Source: Rummeliibacillus suwonensis (GTDB lineage: Bacteria; Bacillota; Bacilli; Bacillales_A; Planococcaceae). From it: a stretch of DNA of 64,000 nucleotides. The stretch is from NCBI RefSeq assembly GCF_007896435.1, contig NZ_VCBL01000003.1:34144-98143 (forward strand), written 5' to 3'. The stretch's first letter is position 1, and the number at the start of each line of letters is the position of its first letter. Both the position numbers and the translations under genes were made by a program. Below the pieces are notes generated by a model. It did not search any database, had not been told where the DNA came from, and saw nothing but the letters and a program-made list of their open reading frames with translations. This document shows positions 52,600-59,963 of the stretch, one piece after another.

Positions 52600-53712
52600 T
52601 TAGTCTTCTCTATATCCTAAATCATTTAGGGTTAAATCTTTATATGCTTCTCCAATTCGATACGAGGTGATTCTTTCCTTACCACTTGCTCCTTCAATAA
52701 TACCCTTATCTAGCCAAGTTGCTGCCCATTTAGTAATAGGCTTTACTTGAAATAACTCTGCAATTTCCTTAGGTTTAGTGGGTCGATTACGTTCTATAAG
52801 GAACCGCAACAGTGTTTTTTCTTTTGGCTCTAATGAAAGTATCCTTGGATCTGATGGAGTAGTGGCAAATTTAATTGAAAGATTAGCCACCTTTTCATAG
52901 GCTAATGCCATGATTCTTAAAAAATATTCAATCCAAGGAGCTAAATCTTTAGGATTTTCACGCCCATCATAATAAAGAGCAGGTAATCCCATTTGTAAAT
53001 GCTTATAATATCCCTGTAAGTCTTCCACGTAGTATTCTTCCATTGAATGAAATCCTTTAACATCATAATTAGCTATTGAAAGAATGTATGAGGCTAAGGC
53101 ACGTGCTGTTCGACCGTTACCATCTTCAAATGGATGAATTGTGAGCAGTTGGTAAGTTGCAATAGCAGCTTTAATAGGAACAGGAATTTCTTTTTCTCTG
53201 TTAATCCATTTAACCAATGCTTTCATTAATGGTGGGACATCTGAATATTCGGGAGGAATATATTCTGGTTGTCTTGTTTGATTATCATATACAGCAAATA
53301 ATACACCGGGTGGCATTGCGTCCTGATAGTTGCTTTTTGTTGATTTTCTACCAGCACCGTGCTTTACGATAATAGAATGAAGTTGTTTAATAAAGACCTC
53401 AGTAATAGGAGTTTGTTTCTGTTTTTCTCGCGATAAAAAGGAAAGAGCCTCCCAATAATTTCTTACTTCTTCTTCAACAGGAATTCTGAAATCATCTTGT
53501 TTTTGTTTAACTATACGAGCAACTTGTTCTAAATCAAGGGTATTTCCTTCTATACGCGTAGAATAATGCGTCGCCTTTAATTTAGCTTGTTCTTTTAGGT
53601 CAGTTTCGATATGCGCTGGTATGGGCATTAACTCAACTATTGCTCGAGAACGTTCTATTGACATTAAATCTTTTACAATCGATTGGGAATAACTAAATTT
53701 AGGCTGGTACAA
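52600..53712 (-). CDS. Fic-domain protein with N-terminal inhibitory helix
   Basis: Fic proteins usually transfer AMP or another phosphate-containing group to target proteins. The 370-residue protein has the inhibitory motif STRIEGN (51-57), whose Glu blocks ATP binding in class II Fic proteins. The flap is near 138-152 and the complete active-site motif HPFEDGNGRTAR spans 193-204, with His193 catalytic. A winged-helix domain (about 285-370) suggests DNA binding. The target is unknown. No small antitoxin is adjacent, consistent with self-inhibition. AAGGAAGG precedes the ATG. It is the cargo between att-like repeats 3 and 4. Confidence 0.9.
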   Translation of the reverse strand: MYQPKFSYSQSIVKDLMSIERSRAIVELMPIPAHIETDLKEQAKLKATHYSTRIEGNTLDLEQVARIVKQKQDDFRIPVEEEVRNYWEALSFLSREKQKQTPITEVFIKQLHSIIVKHGAGRKSTKSNYQDAMPPGVLFAVYDNQTRQPEYIPPEYSDVPPLMKALVKWINREKEIPVPIKAAIATYQLLTIHPFEDGNGRTARALASYILSIANYDVKGFHSMEEYYVEDLQGYYKHLQMGLPALYYDGRENPKDLAPWIEYFLRIMALAYEKVANLSIKFATTPSDPRILSLEPKEKTLLRFLIERNRPTKPKEIAELFQVKPITKWAATWLDKGIIEGASGKERITSYRIGEAYKDLTLNDLGYRED

Positions 53713-53856
53713 AATAATTCACCTTCCTTTATAAAACAATTTATAATAACTTAATGATACGTTATTTTGGGACTTTAAATAAATAATTAATACGCTAATG
53801 ATACGTTATTGATAACTTAAAAGGGTAATAAAACCCTCATTTAGATATATTACGGG

Positions 53857-53874
53857 GAACCATATCACGAGTAT
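53857..53874 (+). other. attachment-site-like repeat 4 (diverged)
   Basis: GAACCATATCACGAGTAT matches repeat 2 at 15 of 18 bases and no longer encodes the stop codon. It is bracketed by inverted repeats TAAAACCCTC (53829-53838) and GAGGGTTTTG (53877-53886). It marks the far end of the repeat array. Confidence 0.65.
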
Positions 53875-53990
53875 GGGAGGGTTTTGACCCGTACTCCCCA
53901 TATGAATAGCTTCTGTCTTTTCTTTTTCAAGTTGTTCCGTTGCATAAGCGTGAAGCCAACGTTCCCTATTATGTAAGAAAATTCATATTC
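53875..53990 (-). pseudogene. possible truncated gene abutting att-like repeat 4
   Basis: The minus strand has a protein-like frame (HNRERWLHAYATEQLEKEKT, then EAIHMGSTGQNPP) that begins after stops and runs straight into repeat 4, where the sequence stops looking like protein. It may be the remains of a chromosomal or element gene cut by recombination at the site. The family is not recognised and the call is weak. Confidence 0.25.
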
Positions 53991-54086
53991 TCGTATGACT
54001 TCTACTTGAAATATAGTTGACTCCTTTTCTGATGGAAAAATCTAAAAAAGGTAATGGCAAAAATAAATTTAATAGACTGATAACAT

Positions 54087-54149
54087 AAAGCGAAAACTTC
54101 TAACGTGATTTGTCTCGACGGCAATGACGATGTATGAGTTTTCGCTTTT
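54087..54149. repeat. 63-bp repeat, left copy (inverted partner at 57015-57077)
   Basis: Its ends AAAGCGAAAAC and GTTTTCGCTTT are complementary, and the middle contains CTAACGTGATTTGTCTC. The reverse complement of 57015-57077 matches it at 54 of 63 positions, and all nine differences are transitions. The two copies bracket the NosL-like genes. Each copy could also act as a terminator hairpin. Confidence 0.8.
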
Positions 54150-54217
54150 CTTTTAGTCGGAAATAGTAAGTATTCAAAAATTCCTATGTTAGCAACTATT
54201 TTAGTAAAATTTATCTA

Positions 54218-54272
54218 TTATTTCACAGTTCCTTTTATCTTATTTCACATCTGTTTTGTATTATTGATAATT
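54218..54272 (+). promoter_or_regulatory. predicted promoter of the NosL-like genes
   Basis: A -35 TTCACA (54245-54250), a 16-base spacer and a -10 GATAAT (54267-54272) lie about 33 bases before the first start codon. TTATTTCACA occurs twice, at 54218 and 54241, 23 bases apart, so the upstream copy could be an operator half. The regulator is unknown. Confidence 0.4.
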
Positions 54273-54304
54273 GACAGACATTGATTGAAAGGAGATTGTA
54301 AACA

Positions 54305-54874
54305 TTGAAGAAATTATTTTTATTCGTTTCAGGAATTATATTGTTAAGCATCATCTCTGTAGGTTCTATCGACAATAAGCATCACCAAGTGGATGCTGAG
54401 GCAGCTACATCTAGTTTAAAAAAAGATGTACCTAAACATTCAAAATGTGCATTGTGTAATATGGTTGTGTACCAAAAGAAAAGTAAAATGGGTATTTTTT
54501 CATCACAGGCCATTAAAAAGAACGGTAAGGTTGTTTATTACGATGATATTGGGTGTCTTTTATACGATGAAGTCAAACATAAAACCAAAAATAAAAAGTA
54601 CGTGCGTGATTATAAAACGCTAAAATGGATCAAAGCGGAGAAGGCAACATACGTCAAGACAAACTTGCAGTCGCCTATGGGATGGGGCTATATCTCCTTT
54701 GCTAGTAAGTCTCAAGCAAAGAAATATGTCGCTAAACACAAAACAAGTAAAATCGTAAAACTTAGTACCATTAGAAAAAAAGCGATCAACAGATATAAAG
54801 GTCAGTTTAGTAGCAATGTGGAAAAAAAAAGAATACAACAAAGCCAAGTAAACCTACAGTTGTATCAAGTTTAG
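54305..54874 (+). CDS. exported NosL-like protein, first domain of a split tandem
   Basis: The product has a signal peptide (residues 1-34) and a NosL-like domain. NosL proteins are Cu(I)-binding accessory proteins of nitrous-oxide reductase and other copper systems. The hallmark Cys-x-x-Cys-x-Met is CALCNM (48-53); the others are VVYYDDIGCLLYDE (77-90), YVRDYKTLKWI (99-109) and SPMGWGYISF (123-132). There is no lipobox, unlike classical NosL. The start is TTG with AAAGGAG nine bases upstream. After residue 173 the frame passes a run of nine A (54822-54830) and soon ends. The -1 frame continues into a second NosL domain (54883-55257), so the real product may have 317 residues. Confidence 0.8.
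   Translation: MKKLFLFVSGIILLSIISVGSIDNKHHQVDAEAATSSLKKDVPKHSKCALCNMVVYQKKSKMGIFSSQAIKKNGKVVYYDDIGCLLYDEVKHKTKNKKYVRDYKTLKWIKAEKATYVKTNLQSPMGWGYISFASKSQAKKYVAKHKTSKIVKLSTIRKKAINRYKGQFSSNVEKKRIQQSQVNLQLYQV
54822..54830 (+). other. nine-A run at the junction of two reading frames
   Basis: In frame the codons are GAA AAA AAA AGA, so the heptamer A-AAA-AAA is a classical -1 slippery sequence. A -1 shift here gives NVEKKKNTTKPSKPTVVSSL, joining the first NosL domain to the second without a stop. It could be a sequencing error, a contingency (phase-variable) tract or a programmed frameshift. Confidence 0.6.
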
Positions 54875-54882
54875 AGAAAGAT

Positions 54883-55257
54883 GTGCCGAAGAATACGAAT
54901 TGTGCATTCTGCAATATGGTTGTTTATCAACAAAACGTTCCTTTAGGGGTTTTTTCAGCACAAGCGATCAAAAAAAACGGAAAAGTTGTCTATTACGATG
55001 ATATTAGTTGCTTGCTTTACGATGAAGTGAAGAATCGCGAAACGAATAAAAAGTATGTTCGTGATTACAAAACATTGAATTGGATTCAAACTGAAAAGGC
55101 AACTTATGTTAAAACATCGCTAGTTTCACCAATGGACGATGGTTATATATATTTTGCTAAAGCAGATGAAGCAAAGAATTATATTGCCAAACATTCAGGT
55201 ACAAAAATTGTTCCATTTCAAACTGTTCAAAAAGAAAGTATTCAGAAATATCAATAA
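54883..55257 (+). CDS. NosL-like domain, second half of the split tandem
   Basis: The open frame has 124 codons from an internal start, but homology starts earlier in the same frame, at about 54862 (SSLEKDVPKNTNCAFCNM, compare SSLKKDVPKHSKCALCNM in the first domain). It has no ribosome site or signal peptide of its own, which argues that it is made as part of the upstream protein. CAFCNM (residues 7-12), YYDDISCLLYDE and SPMDDGYIYF are the NosL hallmarks. The two domains are strongly similar, indicating a recent duplication. Confidence 0.7.
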   Translation: MPKNTNCAFCNMVVYQQNVPLGVFSAQAIKKNGKVVYYDDISCLLYDEVKNRETNKKYVRDYKTLNWIQTEKATYVKTSLVSPMDDGYIYFAKADEAKNYIAKHSGTKIVPFQTVQKESIQKYQ

Positions 55258-55296
55258 ATATATAAAAAAATATAAATAAAAAGGAGAATAGAGAGA

Positions 55297-56970
55297 ATGA
55301 GAAAACATTTAGGATTCGAATTGTTGTTATGTGTCTTTTTAATAGCAACTTTAAGTGGTAATCATAGTTCGAGTGTATTTGCAGCAACTAAAGATGTGCA
55401 AGCTATTAAAAATGGAAAAGTAGTTTATTATAAGGATGTCAATTCATTGTTATATGATGAATTAAATGAAGGGGTTACATTCGCAAAGAAAGTAAAAGAT
55501 TATAATACAAGAAAATGGGTTGCGTTAAATTCAGTCACAATCGTTAAAATAAATGCTTCCAAAAAAATTTATTTCTCAAAAGCAGCAGCTGCAGACAAAT
55601 ATATTAAAAATTATAAAAAGAAACATAATGTAATATTAAAAAAGGTTAAATTAACAACCATTAAAGCTAGTGCCAAGGCAAAATATAAAAAAGAGGCGCC
55701 AAGTATTGTATTAAAAGCAAGTACAACAAAGCCAACGAATAAAAATATCACAGTGAAAGTGACTGTGACAGATAATAAGAAAGTGACCCTTAAAAAATGG
55801 GCAATCGGTGCAAAGTCCGCAAATAAATTTTCAACTACAGGCACAAAAATGAAAGCTAACGCTTTTACAGTAAGTAAAAATGGAACATATACAGTGTACG
55901 CTCTAGACAATAACGGTAATAAAAGAACAAAAACAATCAAAATCTCTAATATCGATCAAACAAATCCAACTATTTCATTAAATCCAAGTACAACGAATGT
56001 TACAAACAAAAATGTAACAGTAACTGCTTCGATTCATGATAATGTGAAGGTAATATCAAAAAAATGGGCAAGTGGTAATCAAACAGCTGCGTACTTCACA
56101 AAGAATGGTACAAAATTTACAAGCAGCACATTTAACATTAAAACAAATGGAACATACACAGTATACGCTAAAGACAGCGCAGGAAACACGCATGTTCAAA
56201 CAATCACCATCTCAAATATTGATAAAACGGCACCAGCAATCACACTTTCAATACCAGAAAGTGATACAACAGCCGTCAGTAAAAAAATACAATTTTCAAC
56301 GACTGATGATAATGGGATTCAAGATCTTAAATGGGCATATGGAAATAAGGATGTAAAATACTTCGTTGATGAAGGATCAAGAATAGCGCCATTACAAAGT
56401 GCGAGTCAAAAAGATAAAATTATCGCACTAAAAAATGGTGTTTATACGGTGTATGCAGAGGACAAATTAGGGAATCAAGCCGTAAAAACAATTACTGTCG
56501 ATGGGATCTCTGACTTTTCAGAGATAACACAAATTGGTGTACATTGTGAAGTATGTCGGATGGATCTTTATAACACTGACCCCAATAAAGTGTATACTGC
56601 CAAGGCGATCGATCAAGAAGGATATACGCATTATTTTTGTAGAATTGGATGTATGTATCATCAAGAACATGCAAATGGTATAGCATTTGTTCATAAATAT
56701 GTTCGTGATTATGGTGCAGCAACCCCACGCTTAAATAACTGGATTGAAGTTGAAAATGCAGTAACTGTAAAATATAGAGCTGATGAAACAGCTAAAGGAA
56801 TCATGGGTTGGAAACTTTTCCATTTCACAGATTTATCAAGTGCAGCAAACTACCTAGGTGTGAGCCAAGAAAATGTAGTAGCTGAAAAATTAGAAAATAT
56901 CAGTGAATATGCGAAAACGAATAATAAGGGAATGGATTATCAATACGAGGTTGATAAAGCAGCACAGTAA
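55297..56970 (+). CDS. exported NosL - Ig-like repeat - NosL protein
   Basis: This is a 557-residue exported protein with a signal peptide (1-30). Residues 31-133 are a NosL-like domain that keeps NGKVVYYKDVNSLLYDE and the W/V core but lacks the CxxCxM site. Then come three bacterial Ig-like repeats (about 134-219, 220-309, 310-406), each ending in NGTYTVYAxDxxGN and ISNID-type sequence. Residues 407-557 are a full NosL-like domain with CEVCRM (417-422), YFCRIGC and GIMGWKLFHF. The Ig stalk could hold the copper site away from the membrane. AAAGGAG precedes the ATG, 39 bases after the previous gene. I know of no named family with this architecture. Confidence 0.8.
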   Translation: MRKHLGFELLLCVFLIATLSGNHSSSVFAATKDVQAIKNGKVVYYKDVNSLLYDELNEGVTFAKKVKDYNTRKWVALNSVTIVKINASKKIYFSKAAAADKYIKNYKKKHNVILKKVKLTTIKASAKAKYKKEAPSIVLKASTTKPTNKNITVKVTVTDNKKVTLKKWAIGAKSANKFSTTGTKMKANAFTVSKNGTYTVYALDNNGNKRTKTIKISNIDQTNPTISLNPSTTNVTNKNVTVTASIHDNVKVISKKWASGNQTAAYFTKNGTKFTSSTFNIKTNGTYTVYAKDSAGNTHVQTITISNIDKTAPAITLSIPESDTTAVSKKIQFSTTDDNGIQDLKWAYGNKDVKYFVDEGSRIAPLQSASQKDKIIALKNGVYTVYAEDKLGNQAVKTITVDGISDFSEITQIGVHCEVCRMDLYNTDPNKVYTAKAIDQEGYTHYFCRIGCMYHQEHANGIAFVHKYVRDYGAATPRLNNWIEVENAVTVKYRADETAKGIMGWKLFHFTDLSSAANYLGVSQENVVAEKLENISEYAKTNNKGMDYQYEVDKAAQ

Positions 56971-57014
56971 TTTTCAATAACAAAAGCTAAATATTTACCA
57001 TTTTGAATGAATAG

Positions 57015-57077
57015 AAAAGCGAAAACTCGTGTGTCGTCATTGTTGTTGAGACAAATCACGTTAGGGGTTTTCGCTTT
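57015..57077. repeat. 63-bp repeat, right copy (inverted partner at 54087-54149)
   Basis: It lies 44 bases after the NosL-Ig-NosL gene in opposite orientation to the left copy, with the same complementary ends. It may terminate the NosL transcript. Together the copies form a 3-kb inverted-repeat-bounded unit. Confidence 0.8.
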
Positions 57078-57101
57078 GTGTCATTAGTTGAAAATAATCT
57101 G

Positions 57102-57268
57102 TTTTATCCCGCATTAATGAGCAGTACCCATACCTCAAGAGTGAGAGAGAAGTGAAGAAATAGGTATGGGAAAACGCCCGTAATAGCCAGATTGGTTCGG
57201 GTCAACAAGATATTGGTCATCAGGATCAGTGGGAGATGAAGAAAACCCTCACTGATGGAAGTTTCATC
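57102..57268 (-). repeat. dispersed two-hairpin repeat, family 1, inverted
   Basis: It starts TTTATCCCGCATTAATGAGC and ends CCCTCACTGATGGAAGTTTC, the reverse orientation of the 46.71-kb copy. Stem CCATACCTC pairs with a TAGGTATGGG arm, again a compensated variant of the family stem. It lies between the NosL genes and the thioredoxin-like gene. Confidence 0.8.
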
Positions 57269-57324
57269 ATTACTGCCCTTTAGGATTTATTCGTGGATTC
57301 ATTTATAAAATTGGAGGTATTCCA

Positions 57325-57921
57325 TTGGTTAAAAATTGGATTTCTATCATTATAATCATGGGTTTAATAACGATGGTTGTAATAAGTGTCCTCGGTAACG
57401 AGAAAAAAACAATAGGTGAGAAAGAAACAGTGAAAACAACTGAACCAGCTAAAAAAGCCGAAACAACAGCTACTAATGAAAAAGAAAATACGACATCTAA
57501 AGTAGAGTATGTAGCACCAGATTTTGAGTTGAAAACGTTAGAAGGTAAGACCGTACATTTATCAGATTATGTAGGTAAAAAGGTGATTTTAAATTTCTGG
57601 GCAACATGGTGTCCACATTGTAAAGAAGAAATGCCACATATGCAAAAGGTTTATGAAGAGTACAAAAATCAAGGTGTTGAAATTTTAGCAGTTAACGTAA
57701 CAAATAAGGATAAGGGAAAAGAATCGGTTGCCCAATTTGTGAAAAAACAAGGGCTAACTTTTGAAGTTTTGTTAGATGAAGAAGGGTATGCAAGTAGTAC
57801 ATATCAAGTACTTACGCTGCCAACGACTTATATGATCGATACCAAAGGAAACATGGTTGACATCATTGAAGGTCCCATGAATGAGGCATCAATGAAAGAA
57901 TTAATGAACAAAGCTGAATAA
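57325..57921 (+). CDS. membrane-anchored thioredoxin-like protein (TlpA/ResA family)
   Basis: The 198-residue protein has one N-terminal helix (about 5-24) as an uncleaved anchor, a charged linker (25-60) and a TlpA/ResA thioredoxin domain outside the membrane. The active site is WCPHC (Cys96 and Cys99), and the cis-proline is in LPTTYMID. Such proteins reduce disulfides in exported proteins, for example before metal or heme insertion. Its position next to three exported CxxC NosL-like domains suggests that it keeps their cysteines reduced; this is inference. TTG start with GGAGG upstream. Confidence 0.88.
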   Translation: MVKNWISIIIIMGLITMVVISVLGNEKKTIGEKETVKTTEPAKKAETTATNEKENTTSKVEYVAPDFELKTLEGKTVHLSDYVGKKVILNFWATWCPHCKEEMPHMQKVYEEYKNQGVEILAVNVTNKDKGKESVAQFVKKQGLTFEVLLDEEGYASSTYQVLTLPTTYMIDTKGNMVDIIEGPMNEASMKELMNKAE

Positions 57922-58159
57922 TAAAAGTCAAACAATTAGAAAAAAGCGAAAAATTATAGTGTTATTATAAGAGTGACTTGGGGTTTAGCTTATCAAGGAA
58001 CCTCAATAAAAGTAAAAGATTAAAAAATAAATGGCCCCAAAAAGTTGTGTTACATATGAAATTTTCTTTAATTGTTGTATGGATAAGAAAGTTAAAAAAG
58101 GGGTTATGAATAAAAAAACCTATATAATTATTTCTTCCATGTTTATGAAAGAAAAATTT

Positions 58160-58200
58160 TATCTAAAGGGCGCTTTTTTTAAAAGCGTCTTTCTTTATGA
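58160..58200 (+). terminator. hairpin in the gap after the thioredoxin-like gene
   Basis: GGCGCTTTTTTT pairs with AAAAGCGTC, followed by a T-rich stretch. The gap 57922-58353 otherwise holds no gene with a credible start; one 62-codon frame there lacks a ribosome site and protein-like composition. Confidence 0.4.
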
Positions 58201-58353
58201 ATCGAACCATTTAGCATAAGAAGGATTTAAAGATTTTTTATCGTATTAAAAGTGATAAAACATAGGTGAGGCTTATGAGTGAAATAATTAATTATTATTA
58301 TCAATTTTCATGAATAAGGTAGATAGCGGAAAAAATACGGGAGGTTATTATAA

Positions 58354-58518
58354 ATGAAAAAAGGCCAACTGGAATATATAAAGGTTGTAAGTCTTGCTAT
58401 AATAGCGGTCAGTTTATCTATTATAGCTTGGAATTCCTCAAAGGAGGTTTCATATCTTCAAGGAATTAAAGAAAATATAAGTGACATTATTACAACACTA
58501 TATGATCTTCAACGATGA
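58354..58518 (+). CDS. small single-helix membrane protein
   Basis: A 54-residue product reads MKKGQLEYIKVVSLAIIAVS at its start, with one membrane helix (about 9-26) and a charged, helical C-terminal part (SSKEVSYLQGIKENISDIIT). GGGAGG lies at the right distance before the ATG, so translation is likely. It is too short for standard ORF cut-offs. I do not recognise it; its form recalls small regulatory membrane proteins. Confidence 0.55.
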   Translation: MKKGQLEYIKVVSLAIIAVSLSIIAWNSSKEVSYLQGIKENISDIITTLYDLQR

Positions 58519-58694
58519 TAAAGTATTGGTTATTATTGAACTAATGAGTACTTTTAACCAATTAACGGTTTTTTAACGGAACCTGTATGGTTTGTAAATA
58601 TAGGTAAACATAAAAGAATTATTTCCTCAGAAATAATAAACCTTTCAAATATAAAAAATCATGAATATTAAGAGACAGCATTTATGTCTCTTTT

Positions 58695-58850
58695 TTTATC
58701 CCGCTTTAACGGGCAGTAAGACTCCCATCTCAAGATATAGAGAGAAACGAGAAAGATAGATGGGGAATCAACTGCCCGTTAAAATCCGATTGGTTTAGCT
58801 AACCACCAGTGGGGAATGAAGAAAACCCCCACTGATGGAGTTTCACTTTA
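58695..58850 (-). repeat. dispersed two-hairpin repeat, family 1, best-preserved copy
   Basis: Reading along the plus strand it starts TTTATCCCGCTTTAACGGGC. One hairpin pairs CGGGCAGT with ACTGCCCG around an inner stem ACTCCCATCT / AGATGGGG. The second pairs CAGTGGGG with CCCCACTG. It ends GATGGAGTTTCACTTTA. It lies just upstream of the ABC-exporter genes. Confidence 0.85.
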
Positions 58851-58928
58851 TTTTTAGTTCATATTCAGTTCACAAAAATAGGTTATTCTCTCTACATAAT
58901 CAATAACGAATAAGAGGGAGGATTTAGA

Positions 58929-59963
58929 TTGAATCGAACAACTAGTAAAAGAACCGTTATAGAAAATAAAGATTGGGCTGTGGAAGCACATGGATTAGTC
59001 AAAACGTTTGGTGATAATCGCGCAGTTGATGGGGTAGATTTGAACGTTCGAGCCGGCACGATCTATGGGGTACTCGGTCCAAATGGAGCGGGGAAGACAA
59101 CGACGATTAGAATATTGGCAACGTTATTGAAAGCAGATGCCGGTTCAGCACAGATTTTTGGATATGATGTGGAGAAGGAGCCGCAGCTTGTGCGTCAATT
59201 AATTGGAGTGACAGGTCAGTATGCTTCCGTTGACGAATCGCTCAGCGCTATGGAGAATCTGATTATTTTTTCCCGTTTGTTAGGTCTGGGGCGTACCGAT
59301 GCAAAGCGTAAGGCATTGAATTTACTAGAGGAATTTGGGTTAATGGAAGCGGCAAAACGCCCATTGAAAAATTTCTCAGGGGGTATGCGCCGCCGACTAG
59401 ACTTAGCCGCAAGTCTTATTGCTCAACCCCCTCTCATCTTTTTGGATGAACCGACTACTGGATTAGACCCAAGAACTCGCAACCAAATGTGGGAAACGAT
59501 CCGGCGATTAGTAAATGAAGGGTCGACGGTACTGCTAACAACACAATATCTTCAGGAGGCCGATGAATTAGCGGACAGAGTTGCGGTTATTGACCGTGGT
59601 CAAGTTGTAGCAGAAGGTACAGTAAATGAACTGAAAGAATCGGTCGGCACCTCATCCTTGCATTTAAGTATTCAAAACGAACAATATATGCAGGAAGCTC
59701 GCTTAATGGTGGAGCGAGTGCTTAACGTTCAGTCAGCTGTATCTACGGAAGGTGGGAAAATTACAGCGCCCATGGCTGATGCAGACAGAGTAACGGATTT
59801 GCTAATCACACTTAGAGAGGCTGGCATTCAACTGGCAGAATTAAGTGTACAAAAACCAACTTTAGATGAGGTTTTTCTATCTATCACTGGTCGTAAAACT
59901 AGTTTAGAAGATGAAACAAGTGCTACATCCAATAAATCTAATAAAAAGGAGAAGTTGATATGA
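58929..59963 (+). CDS. ABC exporter ATP-binding protein, DrrA family
   Basis: The 344-residue protein belongs to the DrrA (daunorubicin-resistance) type of ABC ATPases, with Walker A GPNGAGKTT (about 51-59), signature FSGGMRRRLDLA, Walker B LIFLDEPTTGLDP and a C-terminal extension typical of the family. It would energise export of a hydrophobic drug or lipid with the permease encoded next. TTG start with GAGGGAGG upstream. Codon use looks less A/T-biased than in neighbouring genes, a possible sign of transfer. Confidence 0.92.
   Translation: MNRTTSKRTVIENKDWAVEAHGLVKTFGDNRAVDGVDLNVRAGTIYGVLGPNGAGKTTTIRILATLLKADAGSAQIFGYDVEKEPQLVRQLIGVTGQYASVDESLSAMENLIIFSRLLGLGRTDAKRKALNLLEEFGLMEAAKRPLKNFSGGMRRRLDLAASLIAQPPLIFLDEPTTGLDPRTRNQMWETIRRLVNEGSTVLLTTQYLQEADELADRVAVIDRGQVVAEGTVNELKESVGTSSLHLSIQNEQYMQEARLMVERVLNVQSAVSTEGGKITAPMADADRVTDLLITLREAGIQLAELSVQKPTLDEVFLSITGRKTSLEDETSATSNKSNKKEKLI

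Noticed and set aside
49603-53874. A complete SCC element with ccr recombinase or mec-type cargo
   Set aside because: No recombinase gene is present between the repeats, so only an SCC-like remnant or ccr-less segments can be claimed.
54305-54874. The first NosL-like protein as a classical NosL lipoprotein
   Set aside because: The signal peptide lacks a lipobox cysteine; the first cysteine is in the metal motif at residue 48.
58031-58219. 62-codon frame after the thioredoxin-like gene
   Set aside because: No ribosome site, and it runs through a terminator-like hairpin.
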